From Bacteroidota bacterium (lineage in GTDB: Bacteria; Bacteroidota; Bacteroidia; 2-12-FULL-35-15), in contig CANIQT010000002.1 of assembly GCA_947469885.1 (NCBI GenBank), positions 186,001-250,000 of the forward strand: a stretch of 64,000 nucleotides of DNA. The letters are read 5' to 3'. The translations under genes and the position numbers were made by a program. How positions within the stretch are numbered: the first letter of the stretch is position 1; each line of letters opens with the position of its first letter. Shown here in pieces: positions 47,899 to 56,405 of the stretch. The notes under the pieces are model-generated. The model saw only the letters and a list, made by a program, of their open reading frames with translations. It was not told the origin of the DNA and did no database searches.

Positions 47899-48726
47899 AT
47901 GAAAAAAATTATTATTGCAGTAGCTGCCATGTTTTGTACTCTAACAGTAGTACAAGCACAAAAAACAAAAACCTATGCTAAATTGTTCTACACCGTAGCA
48001 CCTTTGGAAACGGATGATGTAAGTATCACGGTTGATAATGCCGTTTCAACCGATGCAGAAACAAAGTTCAAATTAAAAATTAAAAACAAAACCCCCGATT
48101 ACATTATTTTCAAGCCCGAAGAAAGTAAATTTGTTATTAACGGAAAAGAAATGAAACCTTCTGAAAAATGGGTAGTGTTGGCTCCTAATGAAGAAGATTT
48201 CAGAATCGTAAATTTAAAAGGAGCAGGTTATAATTCGATAACCAGCTATTCGTTTGTGATGGATGGATTGTACAAAGTTTCGTCAAGTACCAAAGGAATC
48301 GAAACTCCTGATTACAGATTACCTGTAACCAAAAACGATTTCAAAACTGGTAACTTTAGCGTTACAATGAATAAACTTTACAAACAAAGCGATGCCACAA
48401 ACCTAAAAATGGATGTTGTGTACAACGGAGATAAAATTGGATTTGTATTCCCTGATAAAGCAGGAGTAAAAATGCCAGATGGCAATGAATATGCAACGGT
48501 GAAGTCGAGCGGATTGTTTGCAAAATCGAGTGCCTTGATGCTTACCAAAGGAAAAGGCGATAGTTTTACCTTAAATTGGAATCGAATGGAAGACAAAGCG
48601 AAAACAATGGATATGCAAAAAGCCGAAATGTTTGTGAAATGGAACGATACTTTTGCCGAAGTAACACCAGAACATTTGAAAACCGAAACGTTGCAAATGA
48701 CCATTAATGAGGCAATATCGAAATAA
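47899..48726 (+). CDS. Exported protein of unknown function
   Basis: 275 residues with a signal peptide (MKKIIIAVAAMFCTLTVVQAQ). The mature part is beta-rich; residues 30-130 look like an Ig-like sandwich (DVSITVDNAVSTDAETKFKLKIKNKTPDYIIF) with VINGKEMKPSEKWVVLAP, and residues 150-270 form a second part (FSVTMNKLYKQSDATNLKMDVVYNG). I recognise no family and no sorting domain, so a periplasmic location is likely. It is the last chromosomal gene before the mobile island and is followed by a strong terminator. Confidence 0.7.
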   Translation: MKKIIIAVAAMFCTLTVVQAQKTKTYAKLFYTVAPLETDDVSITVDNAVSTDAETKFKLKIKNKTPDYIIFKPEESKFVINGKEMKPSEKWVVLAPNEEDFRIVNLKGAGYNSITSYSFVMDGLYKVSSSTKGIETPDYRLPVTKNDFKTGNFSVTMNKLYKQSDATNLKMDVVYNGDKIGFVFPDKAGVKMPDGNEYATVKSSGLFAKSSALMLTKGKGDSFTLNWNRMEDKAKTMDMQKAEMFVKWNDTFAEVTPEHLKTETLQMTINEAISK

Positions 48727-48745
48727 TTAAACCTTTTATAAAACA

Positions 48746-48773
48746 AAAATCCCCGCCATAGCGGGGATTTTTT
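48746..48773. terminator. Rho-independent terminator
   Basis: AAAAATCCCCGC-cata-GCGGGGATTTTTT: an 11-12-bp stem with a tetraloop, A run before and T run after. It closes the chromosomal gene at 48726 and separates it from the island. Confidence 0.92.
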
Positions 48774-48926
48774 GTTTGTTTATGCGGAGAAAGAGGAACC
48801 CGAAATCATTCAATCTCGCTTTTTGATACAACCCTTAAAAATGAGCTAAAACCATTGATAAATCAATAATAACAGCTATTTAAAAATATTATTTCTTATT
48901 GATGTAAATTGAAATAAATGTTAATA

Positions 48927-48957
48927 TGTGGACTAAATGTGGACTACGTATGGACTA
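48927..48957. repeat. Three 11-bp iterons upstream of the integrase
   Basis: TGTGGACTA at 48927, TGTGGACTA at 48938 and TATGGACTA at 48949 are spaced exactly 11 bases (one helical turn). They directly precede the integrase promoter box TACTTTTG (48964-48971) and are well placed as binding sites for a regulator or for the recombinase arm domain. Confidence 0.7.
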
Positions 48958-48963
48958 ATTTTA

Positions 48964-48971
48964 TACTTTTG
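48964..48971 (+). promoter_or_regulatory. Probable -7 box of the integrase promoter
   Basis: TACTTTTG lies 5 bases before the ATG at 48976, implying a leaderless or nearly leaderless transcript. No -33 TTG was found at the usual distance; the iterons occupy that position. Confidence 0.45.
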
Positions 48972-48975
48972 CATC

Positions 48976-50184
48976 ATGGCTACAATTAAATATTTCATAC
49001 AAAGCAAAAACAACCCTGCTGGTATCTATGTTAGATTAAAAGAAGGACGCAACATTGATGCGAAAGCAAAAACAAAATTTGCAATTAATATTGATGATTG
49101 GAGTGATGTAAAAGGGCAACCAAAAAATTTAAAAGATGTTAGCTTTAAAAAACTGAATGAAGAACTAACTAAATTAAGCAACGATTTATTAAACCATTAT
49201 AATAAATGCATAGATAAAGACACCATTAATACGCAATGGTTAAAAGACTTTATAAGCCCTCCGAAACAAGCAGATGCAATCCCCAATAAACTGATTGACT
49301 ATTTTGATTATTACTCTTTGCATAAAAAAGGTAGTATTGAGGCTTCAACTCACACCAAATTGAAAGTAAACAAACATCTAGTTGAGAAATTCCAGGTAGA
49401 AACCAAAAGGGAATATTTTATTAAAGATGTTGATGCAAATTTCAAACTAAGTTTTGAAACATTTTGTAGAAGTAAAAATTACGCACAAAATACCATTGCA
49501 AGAACAATAAAATTCATAAAAACAATTTGTTACCATGCTCGTAACAACGGAATAGAAGCACATTTCCAGTTAAACAGTATAACTGCCAAATATGAGAAAG
49601 TAGAAAAAATATTTTTAACTCCTGATGAAATTGAACTTATTCAAAAAGCAGATTTAGAATTTGATTATTTAATTAATGCAAGAGACTGGTTAATCATCAG
49701 TTGCGAAACAGGTCAAAGAGTATCAGACTTTATGCGATTTAAAAAAGAACAAATTAGGTTAGAGGGCAAAGTTCCATTGATTGAATTTACTCAAGTGAAA
49801 ACCGGAAAAATAATGGCGATTCCGCTAAGCAAAAGAGTAAGAAGTATATTGAAAAAACGAAAAGGAGAATTCCCGCGACACATAAGTGACCAGCGTTACA
49901 ATGATTATATCAAAGATGTTTGTCGCTTGGCGGGATTAACGCAAAAAATAAATGGAAGCAAAATAGATAAAAAAATTAATAGGAAAGAAACAGGGCTATT
50001 TCCTAAACATGAGTTAGTAACTTCGCATATTGGAAGACGTACTTTTGCTACAAATAATTATGGGCGTATTCCAACCTCATTATTAATAAACGTAACAGGA
50101 CATTCAACAGAATCAATGTTTTTGGAATACATTGGCAAAACAGTTACCGAAAAGGCTATTCAATTAGCTGAGTATTTTTTATAA
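48976..50184 (+). CDS. Tyrosine-type site-specific integrase
   Basis: 402 residues from the ATG at 48976; the longer frame at 48937 would start inside the iterons. N-terminal arm-binding domain (about 1-75, FIQSKNNPAGIYVRLKEG), SAM-like core (105-205), and catalytic domain with all six expected residues: R in CETGQRVSDF, K in VKTGKIMAIPL, HxxR in HIGRRTFA, H in TGHSTESMF and nucleophile Y in FLEYIGK. This is the integrase class of Bacteroidota ICEs and phages. Its position at the border marks the left end of the accessory island. Confidence 0.95.
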   Translation: MATIKYFIQSKNNPAGIYVRLKEGRNIDAKAKTKFAINIDDWSDVKGQPKNLKDVSFKKLNEELTKLSNDLLNHYNKCIDKDTINTQWLKDFISPPKQADAIPNKLIDYFDYYSLHKKGSIEASTHTKLKVNKHLVEKFQVETKREYFIKDVDANFKLSFETFCRSKNYAQNTIARTIKFIKTICYHARNNGIEAHFQLNSITAKYEKVEKIFLTPDEIELIQKADLEFDYLINARDWLIISCETGQRVSDFMRFKKEQIRLEGKVPLIEFTQVKTGKIMAIPLSKRVRSILKKRKGEFPRHISDQRYNDYIKDVCRLAGLTQKINGSKIDKKINRKETGLFPKHELVTSHIGRRTFATNNYGRIPTSLLINVTGHSTESMFLEYIGKTVTEKAIQLAEYFL

Positions 50185-50194
50185 AGTTGAAAAA

Positions 50195-50752
50195 ATGACA
50201 AATTATCCAGATTTCAAATTGCCTTCTGAGAATTTATTCTTTGGAGATGGGAGAAAAGTAATAGAAGATGTAAAAGCTTATTTACAAAAAAAACAATTAA
50301 GCAATGAAGAGAAGCAAGCTTTCGTATATGATGTGCTAAACGTTTTTCTATTTTCTTTGGAAACAAAAACGCATTTAAACTCCTTTATAATTGGAGAAAA
50401 ATCAGAAACGGAATTTGTTATAAATGAACTCCAGAATATCTCTAAAGAAAAAAATGAAATTTCGGGGAACCACTATCCAAGAATTTTTAAAAATTCCGAG
50501 TGTTTTCTTTTTTTTGTAAGTTTGAAAAACGATGCGCGGGAGCAAACTAAATTAGCTGATTATAGTTTTATTTTCAGACGAATGCAAAAAGATGGCTACA
50601 TCTTTAAAGGTGTATCAGATAATGAATTTCGGGATTTTCTTTCAGAATATACTTCCGTTGTCATTGGCAAGACTAAGGGTTTAGCGTATTGCACAACTAT
50701 TCCAAAAGAAAATAATTATATAACCACGAAGCGCTTATTTAAACTTCTTTAA
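50195..50752 (+). CDS. Hypothetical protein of the mobile element
   Basis: 185 residues, 10 bases after the integrase. The N-terminal half is helical (FFGDGRKVIEDVKAYLQKKQLSNEEKQ). The C-terminal half contains DYSFIFRRMQKDGYIFKGVSDNEFRDFLSE, a segment typical of uncharacterised proteins found beside integrases in Bacteroidota. No catalytic motif, membrane helix or signal peptide. A structural or regulatory role in the element is plausible, nothing more. Confidence 0.6.
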   Translation: MTNYPDFKLPSENLFFGDGRKVIEDVKAYLQKKQLSNEEKQAFVYDVLNVFLFSLETKTHLNSFIIGEKSETEFVINELQNISKEKNEISGNHYPRIFKNSECFLFFVSLKNDAREQTKLADYSFIFRRMQKDGYIFKGVSDNEFRDFLSEYTSVVIGKTKGLAYCTTIPKENNYITTKRLFKLL

Positions 50753-50771
50753 TACATAGAGAACGACCACA

Positions 50772-50803
50772 CCCGAAAAGTTACAATATCGTAGCTTTTC
50801 GGG
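50772..50803. promoter_or_regulatory. Strong hairpin before the HTH gene
   Basis: CCCGAAAAGTTAC-aatatc-GTAGCTTTTCGGG forms a 13-bp stem with one G-T wobble. No T run follows, so a simple terminator is unlikely; it reaches the expected -33 position of the promoter whose -7 box TAATTTTG is at 50818-50825, so an operator is likely. Confidence 0.6.
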
Positions 50804-50853
50804 GACGCTCACCTACCTAATTTTGTGCCCTGTAAACAAATTAATAAACAGGG

Positions 50854-51153
50854 ATGCAAAAAAATTCTACTTTAATTCATGAGCTTACCCACGAGGAACT
50901 ACTATCCTTATTTGAAGGGCTACAGGCACAATTAACTGAACTCAAACACAGATTTCAACCCGTACAACCCACGGAATTTTTAACACGCACAGAATTAGCT
51001 GAAATGCTAAAATGCGATTTGTCCACTATACACAACTGGACAAAGAAAGGAACTTTAATTCCTTATGGAATTGGAAACCGTGTTTACTATAAAAGAAGTG
51101 AGGTAGAAGCTGTATTGATTCCTTTTGGTGTAAATAAAGGGAATAATAAATAA
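50854..51153 (+). CDS. Excisionase-like helix-turn-helix protein
   Basis: 99 residues. Residues 40-95 are a MerR-like/HTH_17 winged helix: EFLTRTELAEMLKCDLSTIHNWTKKGTLIPYGIGNRVYYKRSEVEAVL. This is the usual layout of small excisionase or directionality factors encoded near tyrosine integrases in Bacteroidota. The N-terminal 35 residues are helical. It would bind att or promoter DNA and steer excision or gene expression. A promoter box (TAATTTTG) lies at 50818. Confidence 0.88.
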   Translation: MQKNSTLIHELTHEELLSLFEGLQAQLTELKHRFQPVQPTEFLTRTELAEMLKCDLSTIHNWTKKGTLIPYGIGNRVYYKRSEVEAVLIPFGVNKGNNK

Positions 51154-51219
51154 TTAAATCCTGCTGGATTGAAGATGCAGAAATAAATTTATAACACTAA
51201 AACTAAATAATAATGTAAT

Positions 51220-52023
51220 ATGGAAATTAATGGATATAGGCTAAGCAGCAATTGGTATAGATGGTGTTTTGAGAACTCCGAAAAAATCAGACCCAATCAT
51301 TCTGCATTATATTTTTTTTGTATTGAACTTGCCAATAAGTTAGGTTGGAAGGAGAGATTTGGACTCCCAACAAGTCTGGCTATGGAAGCAATTGGAATGA
51401 GAAGTTACAATACCTACATTAAGACATTAAATGATTTGATAGAATTTGGTTTTATTATACTCAAAGAAAAGTCAAAAAATCAATTTAGTAGCAACATTAT
51501 TGCACTATCAAAAATTGACAAAGCAGAAAGTAAAGCATTTGACAAGGCAGTTATATTGCACTCAACAGAGCAAGAGGAAAGCACAGATAAAAGCAATAGT
51601 AGTATATATAAACAAGAAACAATAAACGAGAAACCATTAAACAATAAAACAAATAAACAAGTTGTTGCCGAAGAAAAATCTTCGGCTTATGTTTCATGTA
51701 TGAAAATTTATAATGATTTTATTTTTAAAGAAACGAGGGTGGTTGCTAAAATTAATTCACGGGCTGGCCAATCATTAAACAAAATTATCGATTACATAAA
51801 AGAAAATTTCAAATTTAAAAATCCGGGAGCCGAAATTTCGGACGATGATATTATCAGCAGTTTCAATTTTCTATTTGAAAACTACAGCAGATGGGACGAA
51901 TTTCACCAAGGACAGAAGGAGCTACATCAGATAGAAAGTAACCTTGTGAACATTATTGCAGCAATTAATAAACCAAAACAAAATAAAGAGAATGCCGCTA
52001 TAAGTAAATTTTTAAATGACTAA
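51220..52023 (+). CDS. Probable replication-initiation-type protein of the element
   Basis: 267 residues. The N-terminal third has a winged-helix look (YFFCIELANKLGWKERFGLPTSLAMEAIGMRSYNTYIKTLNDLIEFGFI), close to the N-domain of phage DnaD-like replication proteins: a 'GLPTxxAMEAIGMxSYNTYxKTLxxLIEFGFI' pattern. A polar linker (about 115-165) leads to a helical C-terminal domain (170-255). It would bind DNA at an origin in the element. Identification rests on pattern only. It forms a close-packed run with the next two genes. Confidence 0.6.
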   Translation: MEINGYRLSSNWYRWCFENSEKIRPNHSALYFFCIELANKLGWKERFGLPTSLAMEAIGMRSYNTYIKTLNDLIEFGFIILKEKSKNQFSSNIIALSKIDKAESKAFDKAVILHSTEQEESTDKSNSSIYKQETINEKPLNNKTNKQVVAEEKSSAYVSCMKIYNDFIFKETRVVAKINSRAGQSLNKIIDYIKENFKFKNPGAEISDDDIISSFNFLFENYSRWDEFHQGQKELHQIESNLVNIIAAINKPKQNKENAAISKFLND

Positions 52024-52026
52024 ATT

Positions 52027-52722
52027 ATGGAAAATAAATTACTAATCACAACCAACAATCAATTGATAATGCCGGCATCCAGCGAGGTGTTACTGGCAAA
52101 AAAATCGAAAAAATTAAATGATTGTTCTGATGCAGAAATAAAGCAAGCGATTAGCTACATACTTCGATTAATTGGCTGTCCAGATAATAGCGTCCCACAG
52201 GAAGATGCAAAACTGGTTTTAATAAATACTCTAAAGAAAACATTTTGCAAATTAGCAATTGAAGAATTGAAATTATCTTTTGATAACGCAATAGCAAAAA
52301 AATTCGAAGCTGATATTAATTTATATGGCGAAGTATTTTCTTCAAAATACATAGCACAAGTATTGCATAAATATATTTTTTGGAGAGATAATCTTATAAA
52401 ACCAAAGGAAGATGGAATGACAAACCACGAAAGATTTTCACGAACAATTGATTTACTAAAAAGCAATCCCGCATCTAATGAATTATTGAAACAAATTGGC
52501 TCAATAAAATCTGAAGACATTAAAGAGGAGAAATCAATAGACCATATTTTATATCAAAAATGGTTTAATCAATTTCTCAATTTAGAAAAGAAGCAAGGAA
52601 CACCTGGTTCCATTTTCAGATATGGAAAAAACATAGATTGTATTCAGTATTGCGAATATAAAATTCAGCAGCTTGAGCGAGTTAAATTATTATTAAAAAA
52701 CAGAAACAAAACAAACAAATAA
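52027..52722 (+). CDS. Hypothetical protein, replication-module neighbour
   Basis: 231 residues, beginning 3 bases after the previous stop. Residues 33-115 are helical with LTKT-like segments (DAKLVLINTLKKTFCKLAIEELKLSFDNAIAKKF), and the tail has paired cysteines (IDCIQYCEYKI). Phage-type DnaC-loader partners often have this size and place, but no Walker motif is present. Function unknown. Confidence 0.55.
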   Translation: MENKLLITTNNQLIMPASSEVLLAKKSKKLNDCSDAEIKQAISYILRLIGCPDNSVPQEDAKLVLINTLKKTFCKLAIEELKLSFDNAIAKKFEADINLYGEVFSSKYIAQVLHKYIFWRDNLIKPKEDGMTNHERFSRTIDLLKSNPASNELLKQIGSIKSEDIKEEKSIDHILYQKWFNQFLNLEKKQGTPGSIFRYGKNIDCIQYCEYKIQQLERVKLLLKNRNKTNK

Positions 52723-52723
52723 A

Positions 52724-53224
52724 ATGAAAAGATTTGAAGAAATTGAAAAAATAAAAAACATGAATGATAAAGAATTGTTCAGGTTAGTAAGAGAAAACAA
52801 AAAAATCCGTAATGATAAAAATCATTACAAAGAAAACTTTGAAAAGTATTATAAACTATATCAGGATTTAGTTTGGAATAAAGAAAACAATCCTGATGAA
52901 TTTGCATTAGAACAGAGAAGAGCCGTGTTCAACAAATTGAGTTCGTGGACTGAAAGAATAATTTTCGTTATCAAAACTGAAAATAGATTTTTGACCTCTG
53001 TTGAAATTTTTGAAATTGCTCACAAATACAATGCTCCATTAGTAATGCTATGGAATTTTCCAATTGCAACGCTCCGTCAGAATATACATCTGGCAGTTGG
53101 ATATGGTCTTGTTAAGTCGGAGCGATTCAGAGGAAGGCGTTCTCATTACTTTGGTCTTCCAATCTTTTATGATTCTTCTGGAAATATGAAGCAGGAATAT
53201 AAAAATATGCTCGATAACATTTGA
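52724..53224 (+). CDS. Putative winged-helix protein
   Basis: 166 residues, start one base after the previous stop. Residues 1-55 form a basic helix/coiled coil (KNMNDKELFRLVRENKKIRNDKNHYKENFEKYYKLYQ). Residues 95-160 look like a winged helix: FLTSVEIFEIAHKYNAPLVML, ATLRQNIHLAVGYGLVKSERFRGRRSHYFGLP. It may be a DNA-binding regulator of the element. It ends the first gene run; a 380-base A/T-rich spacer follows. Confidence 0.55.
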   Translation: MKRFEEIEKIKNMNDKELFRLVRENKKIRNDKNHYKENFEKYYKLYQDLVWNKENNPDEFALEQRRAVFNKLSSWTERIIFVIKTENRFLTSVEIFEIAHKYNAPLVMLWNFPIATLRQNIHLAVGYGLVKSERFRGRRSHYFGLPIFYDSSGNMKQEYKNMLDNI

Positions 53225-53607
53225 GTAAGTGATAAAATCTAACATTTGTCTCTCAAATGCACTATAAACCATAATCACAGCTGTTGCGGTAGTTGCTAAA
53301 TAGCGAAAAAATTAACTGTGATTTCTTCTGATTTTAGCTTAAAATGCTATATTAACTATGGATATTCATTAGATACAACTTAAGTCATTTTTGAACATTA
53401 ATTTGATTACACTGAACTATCTTTTGATTCAATAAAATTATCATTTGATTCAAATAAATATTGATTTGATTATAAATAAAATTTCAAGTAAATTTTCATT
53501 TTCTATAATTTTCACCGATTACATTTCTAAATATTTCATGATTGGTTTATAAAACTATTTGTGATTATTGATTCAAAACTATTTATGATTGCTTTTTTAT
53601 TACTTTT
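53225..53607. other. A/T-rich spacer before the restriction-modification operon
   Basis: No gene. It holds a short 21-bp-period array (GATT at 53405, 53426, 53447, 53468) and looser GATT repeats at 23-24-base steps (53517-53590), reaching almost to the hsdM start. No perfect TAnnTTTG box was found; TACTTTTA at 53601-53608 is the nearest. Confidence 0.6.
53395..53592. repeat. Degenerate 21-bp-period array (array 3)
   Basis: GATT starts fall at 53405, 53426, 53447 and 53468 with exact 21-base spacing, then at 53517, 53540, 53563 and 53587 with 23-24-base steps. Flanking bases are A/T only, so chance periodicity must be considered, but the first four are exact. Confidence 0.55.
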
Positions 53608-55224
53608 ATGCAGAATATAAAAACCGATATGGCAAAAACTATAAAAGAAATAGTAGAAGAACCTTTAGAGAAAAAACTCTGGAAAGCGGCTGACAAGCTC
53701 CGCAAAAACATGGACGCAGCCGAATATAAACATGTGGCATTGGGACTGATTTTCTTGAAATACATCTCTGATGCATTTGAAGAATTGTTCAATAAACTAA
53801 AAGAAGGCAAAGCTGATTATGAAGGTGCTGACCCCGAAGACAAAAATGAATATGTAGCCGAGAAAGTTTTTTATGTTCCTCCTTCTGCTCGATGGACATG
53901 GCTGCAAGGCAGAGCCAAACTCCCTACCATTGGCAAAGACATTGACGATGCAATGGACGCCATTGAAAAAGACAACCCTTCTTTAAAAGGCGTATTACCA
54001 AAAGTATTTGCTCAAGAAAAATTAGACAAGGCAACTGTTGGTGGACTGGTTGACATGGTTAGCACCGCAACATTGGGAACAAAAGAAGCACAAAGCAAAG
54101 ATTTGTTGGGCAGGGTGTTTGAATACTTCTTAGGTGAATTTGCATTAGCTGAAGGAAAGAAAGGTGGACAGTTCTATACGCCTGAAAGCGTAGTAAAACT
54201 ATTAGTTGAAATGCTTGAACCTTATGAGGGCAGGGTTTTTGACCCTTGTTGCGGAAGCGGTGGCATGTTTGTGCAGAGTGAGAAATTTATTAAGCACCAC
54301 CAAGACTATTACAAAAAAAATAACGGCAAAAAACTTTCTTTAAACCCTGCCGACCATATTTCTATTTACGGACAAGAAAGCAACCAAACCACATGGCGAC
54401 TGGCAAAGATGAACCTTGCCATTAGAGGAATTGACAGCAGTAATGTGAAATGGAACAACGAAGGGAGTTTTTTAAACGATGCACACAAAGACCTGAAAGC
54501 CGATTACATAATTGCCAACCCACCGTTTAACGACAGCGATTGGAGTGGGCAACTCTTACAGAAAGATGCAAGATGGAGTGTGTTAGGTGAAAAATTAATT
54601 CCACCAACAGGAAATGCAAACTATGCTTGGATACAACATTTTCTTTATCACCTATCTGAAAATGGAATGGCTGGTTTTGTTTTGAGCAAAGGAGCATTGA
54701 ACTCTAAAACTTCGAATGAAAGTGATATTAGAAAAGCATTAATTGAAAAAGATTGGGTTGACTGTATAGTGAATTTGCCTGCACAATTATTTCTCAACAC
54801 TACTATTCCTGCTTGTTTGTGGTTTTTAAGAAAGAAAAAAGAGAAAAGAAAAAAGCAGATACTTTTTATTGATGCAAGAAATCATGGATTTATTTTCAAT
54901 AGAAAGAACAGAGATTTATCAGCAGAAGATATTGCACACATTGCAAGCACCTATCACAATTGGCGAACTGGTGGGAAAGATTACAATGATGAATTAGGGT
55001 TTTGCAAGAGTGTAAATACTGACGAAGTAAAATATTTAGGATATGGACTCATACCAGGCAAATATGTTGGCTTGGCAGACGATGATGATGATTTCAATTT
55101 TGAAGAAATATTTTCAGGTTTAAGAACCGAATTCAAAAAGCAAGTTGCAGAAGAAGATGAGTTAAACAAAAGGATTCAAAATAATCTTTCCAAAATAAAT
55201 TACAAATTAGAATCATATGACTGA
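53608..55224 (+). CDS. hsdM: Type I restriction-modification methyltransferase subunit HsdM
   Basis: 538 residues from 53608. An in-frame ATG at 53629 (MAKTIKEIVEE) is equally plausible. HsdM N-terminal helical domain: LWKAADKLRKNMDAAEYKHVALGLIFLKYISDAFE (about 25-60). N6-adenine methylase domain with AdoMet motif FDPCCGSGGMF and catalytic NPPF (ANPPFNDSDW). The C-terminus is helical and joins HsdS. With HsdS it methylates adenine at an asymmetric bipartite site. The operon it starts is interrupted before hsdR. Confidence 0.97.
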   Translation: MQNIKTDMAKTIKEIVEEPLEKKLWKAADKLRKNMDAAEYKHVALGLIFLKYISDAFEELFNKLKEGKADYEGADPEDKNEYVAEKVFYVPPSARWTWLQGRAKLPTIGKDIDDAMDAIEKDNPSLKGVLPKVFAQEKLDKATVGGLVDMVSTATLGTKEAQSKDLLGRVFEYFLGEFALAEGKKGGQFYTPESVVKLLVEMLEPYEGRVFDPCCGSGGMFVQSEKFIKHHQDYYKKNNGKKLSLNPADHISIYGQESNQTTWRLAKMNLAIRGIDSSNVKWNNEGSFLNDAHKDLKADYIIANPPFNDSDWSGQLLQKDARWSVLGEKLIPPTGNANYAWIQHFLYHLSENGMAGFVLSKGALNSKTSNESDIRKALIEKDWVDCIVNLPAQLFLNTTIPACLWFLRKKKEKRKKQILFIDARNHGFIFNRKNRDLSAEDIAHIASTYHNWRTGGKDYNDELGFCKSVNTDEVKYLGYGLIPGKYVGLADDDDDFNFEEIFSGLRTEFKKQVAEEDELNKRIQNNLSKINYKLESYD

Positions 55225-56404
55225 ATGGAAAGAACATAAACTTATTGATTTATCAATTCGGATAACAAAAGGCACAACGCCAACTACCATTGGTTTGAAA
55301 TTTTCAAATAGCGGAATAAACTTTATTAAAGCCGAAGCATTCAATTACAGTGGACGAATTGATAAGAACTCATTTAATTTTATTGATGAAAAGACTCACG
55401 ATAAATTGAAGCGTTCACAACTTGAAAAAGATGATATTCTTTTTTCAATGGCTGGCGTTTACCTTGGTAAAACTGCAATTGTAACAGATGATATACTCCC
55501 TGCAAATACAAACCAAGCTTTGGGAATTATTCGTTTAAACAAAACCAAAGCAAATCCAAAGTATGTTTTACATTTTTTAAGGCAACCAAAATTAATTCAA
55601 ACAATCAATTTAAGTTCTGGGCAATCGGCACAACCAAATATCAATCTTGATGAAATCGGCTCTCTTGAAATCCTTTTACCTTCTCTCAAAGAACAGAATA
55701 CTATTTCAGAAGTACTAGATTCAATTGAGGAAAAAATAGATTTGCTTTTTAGGCAGAATGAAACATTAGAACAATTAGCGGAAACAATATTCAAACAATG
55801 GTTTCTTATTGAAGCAAATGAAAATTGGGAAGAAATAAACTTCGGTGCAATCTTAAAGCAAGTTAAAGAAAGAATAAAAGATTCTTCTGCAAAATTAGAA
55901 GATATAAAAGTTTTATCCGCAGTGAAAACTGGTCAGTTGGTTTTGTCGGAAGATTATTTTACAAAACAAGTTTTCAGTAAAGACATTGGAAAATACATCG
56001 TTGTAAATCAATTTGACTTTGCTTATAACCCCTCTCGTATCAACATAGGTTCAATTGGAATGTTAAGTGAAAATTTCACTGGTGCTGTGAGTCCCGTTTA
56101 TGTTGTGGTAAGACCCAAAAAGAATTGGCATTACTATTTGCAATTCATGTTGAAGCAACAATTTGTTAAGTCAACTATTGAGATTTATGCAAGTGGTTCG
56201 GTAAGACAAAGTTTAGATTACGATTCTTTTTCGAAAATTGAAATTAAATTGCCGCCAATAGAAAAAGTAGAAATGTTCAACAACTACTATTCTGATTCCC
56301 TCACAAAAATAAATTCAAACAAAAAACAAATCAAAACTCTAACCCATCTTCGTGATACACTTTTGCCGAAACTTATGAGTGGAGAAGTTAGAGTAGAAAA
56401 TTAA
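55217..56404 (+). CDS. hsdS: Type I restriction specificity subunit HsdS
   Basis: 395 residues, overlapping hsdM by 8 bases. Two target-recognition domains (about 1-150 and 200-350) with the pattern 'W....L.d......G.tp', each followed by a coiled-coil spacer (TISEVLDSIEEKIDLLFRQNETLEQLAETIFKQWF near 160-195, and FNNYYSDSLTKINSNKKQIKTLTHLRDTLLPKLMSGE at the end). The DNA site it recognises cannot be read from sequence. Subunit S decides specificity for both methylation and cleavage. The next gene starts one base after its stop. Confidence 0.95.
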   Translation: MTEWKEHKLIDLSIRITKGTTPTTIGLKFSNSGINFIKAEAFNYSGRIDKNSFNFIDEKTHDKLKRSQLEKDDILFSMAGVYLGKTAIVTDDILPANTNQALGIIRLNKTKANPKYVLHFLRQPKLIQTINLSSGQSAQPNINLDEIGSLEILLPSLKEQNTISEVLDSIEEKIDLLFRQNETLEQLAETIFKQWFLIEANENWEEINFGAILKQVKERIKDSSAKLEDIKVLSAVKTGQLVLSEDYFTKQVFSKDIGKYIVVNQFDFAYNPSRINIGSIGMLSENFTGAVSPVYVVVRPKKNWHYYLQFMLKQQFVKSTIEIYASGSVRQSLDYDSFSKIEIKLPPIEKVEMFNNYYSDSLTKINSNKKQIKTLTHLRDTLLPKLMSGEVRVEN

Positions 56405-56405
56405 A

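Noticed and set aside
48937-48975. Earlier start of the integrase
   Set aside because: It falls inside the 11-bp iterons and would put the -7 box in the coding sequence.
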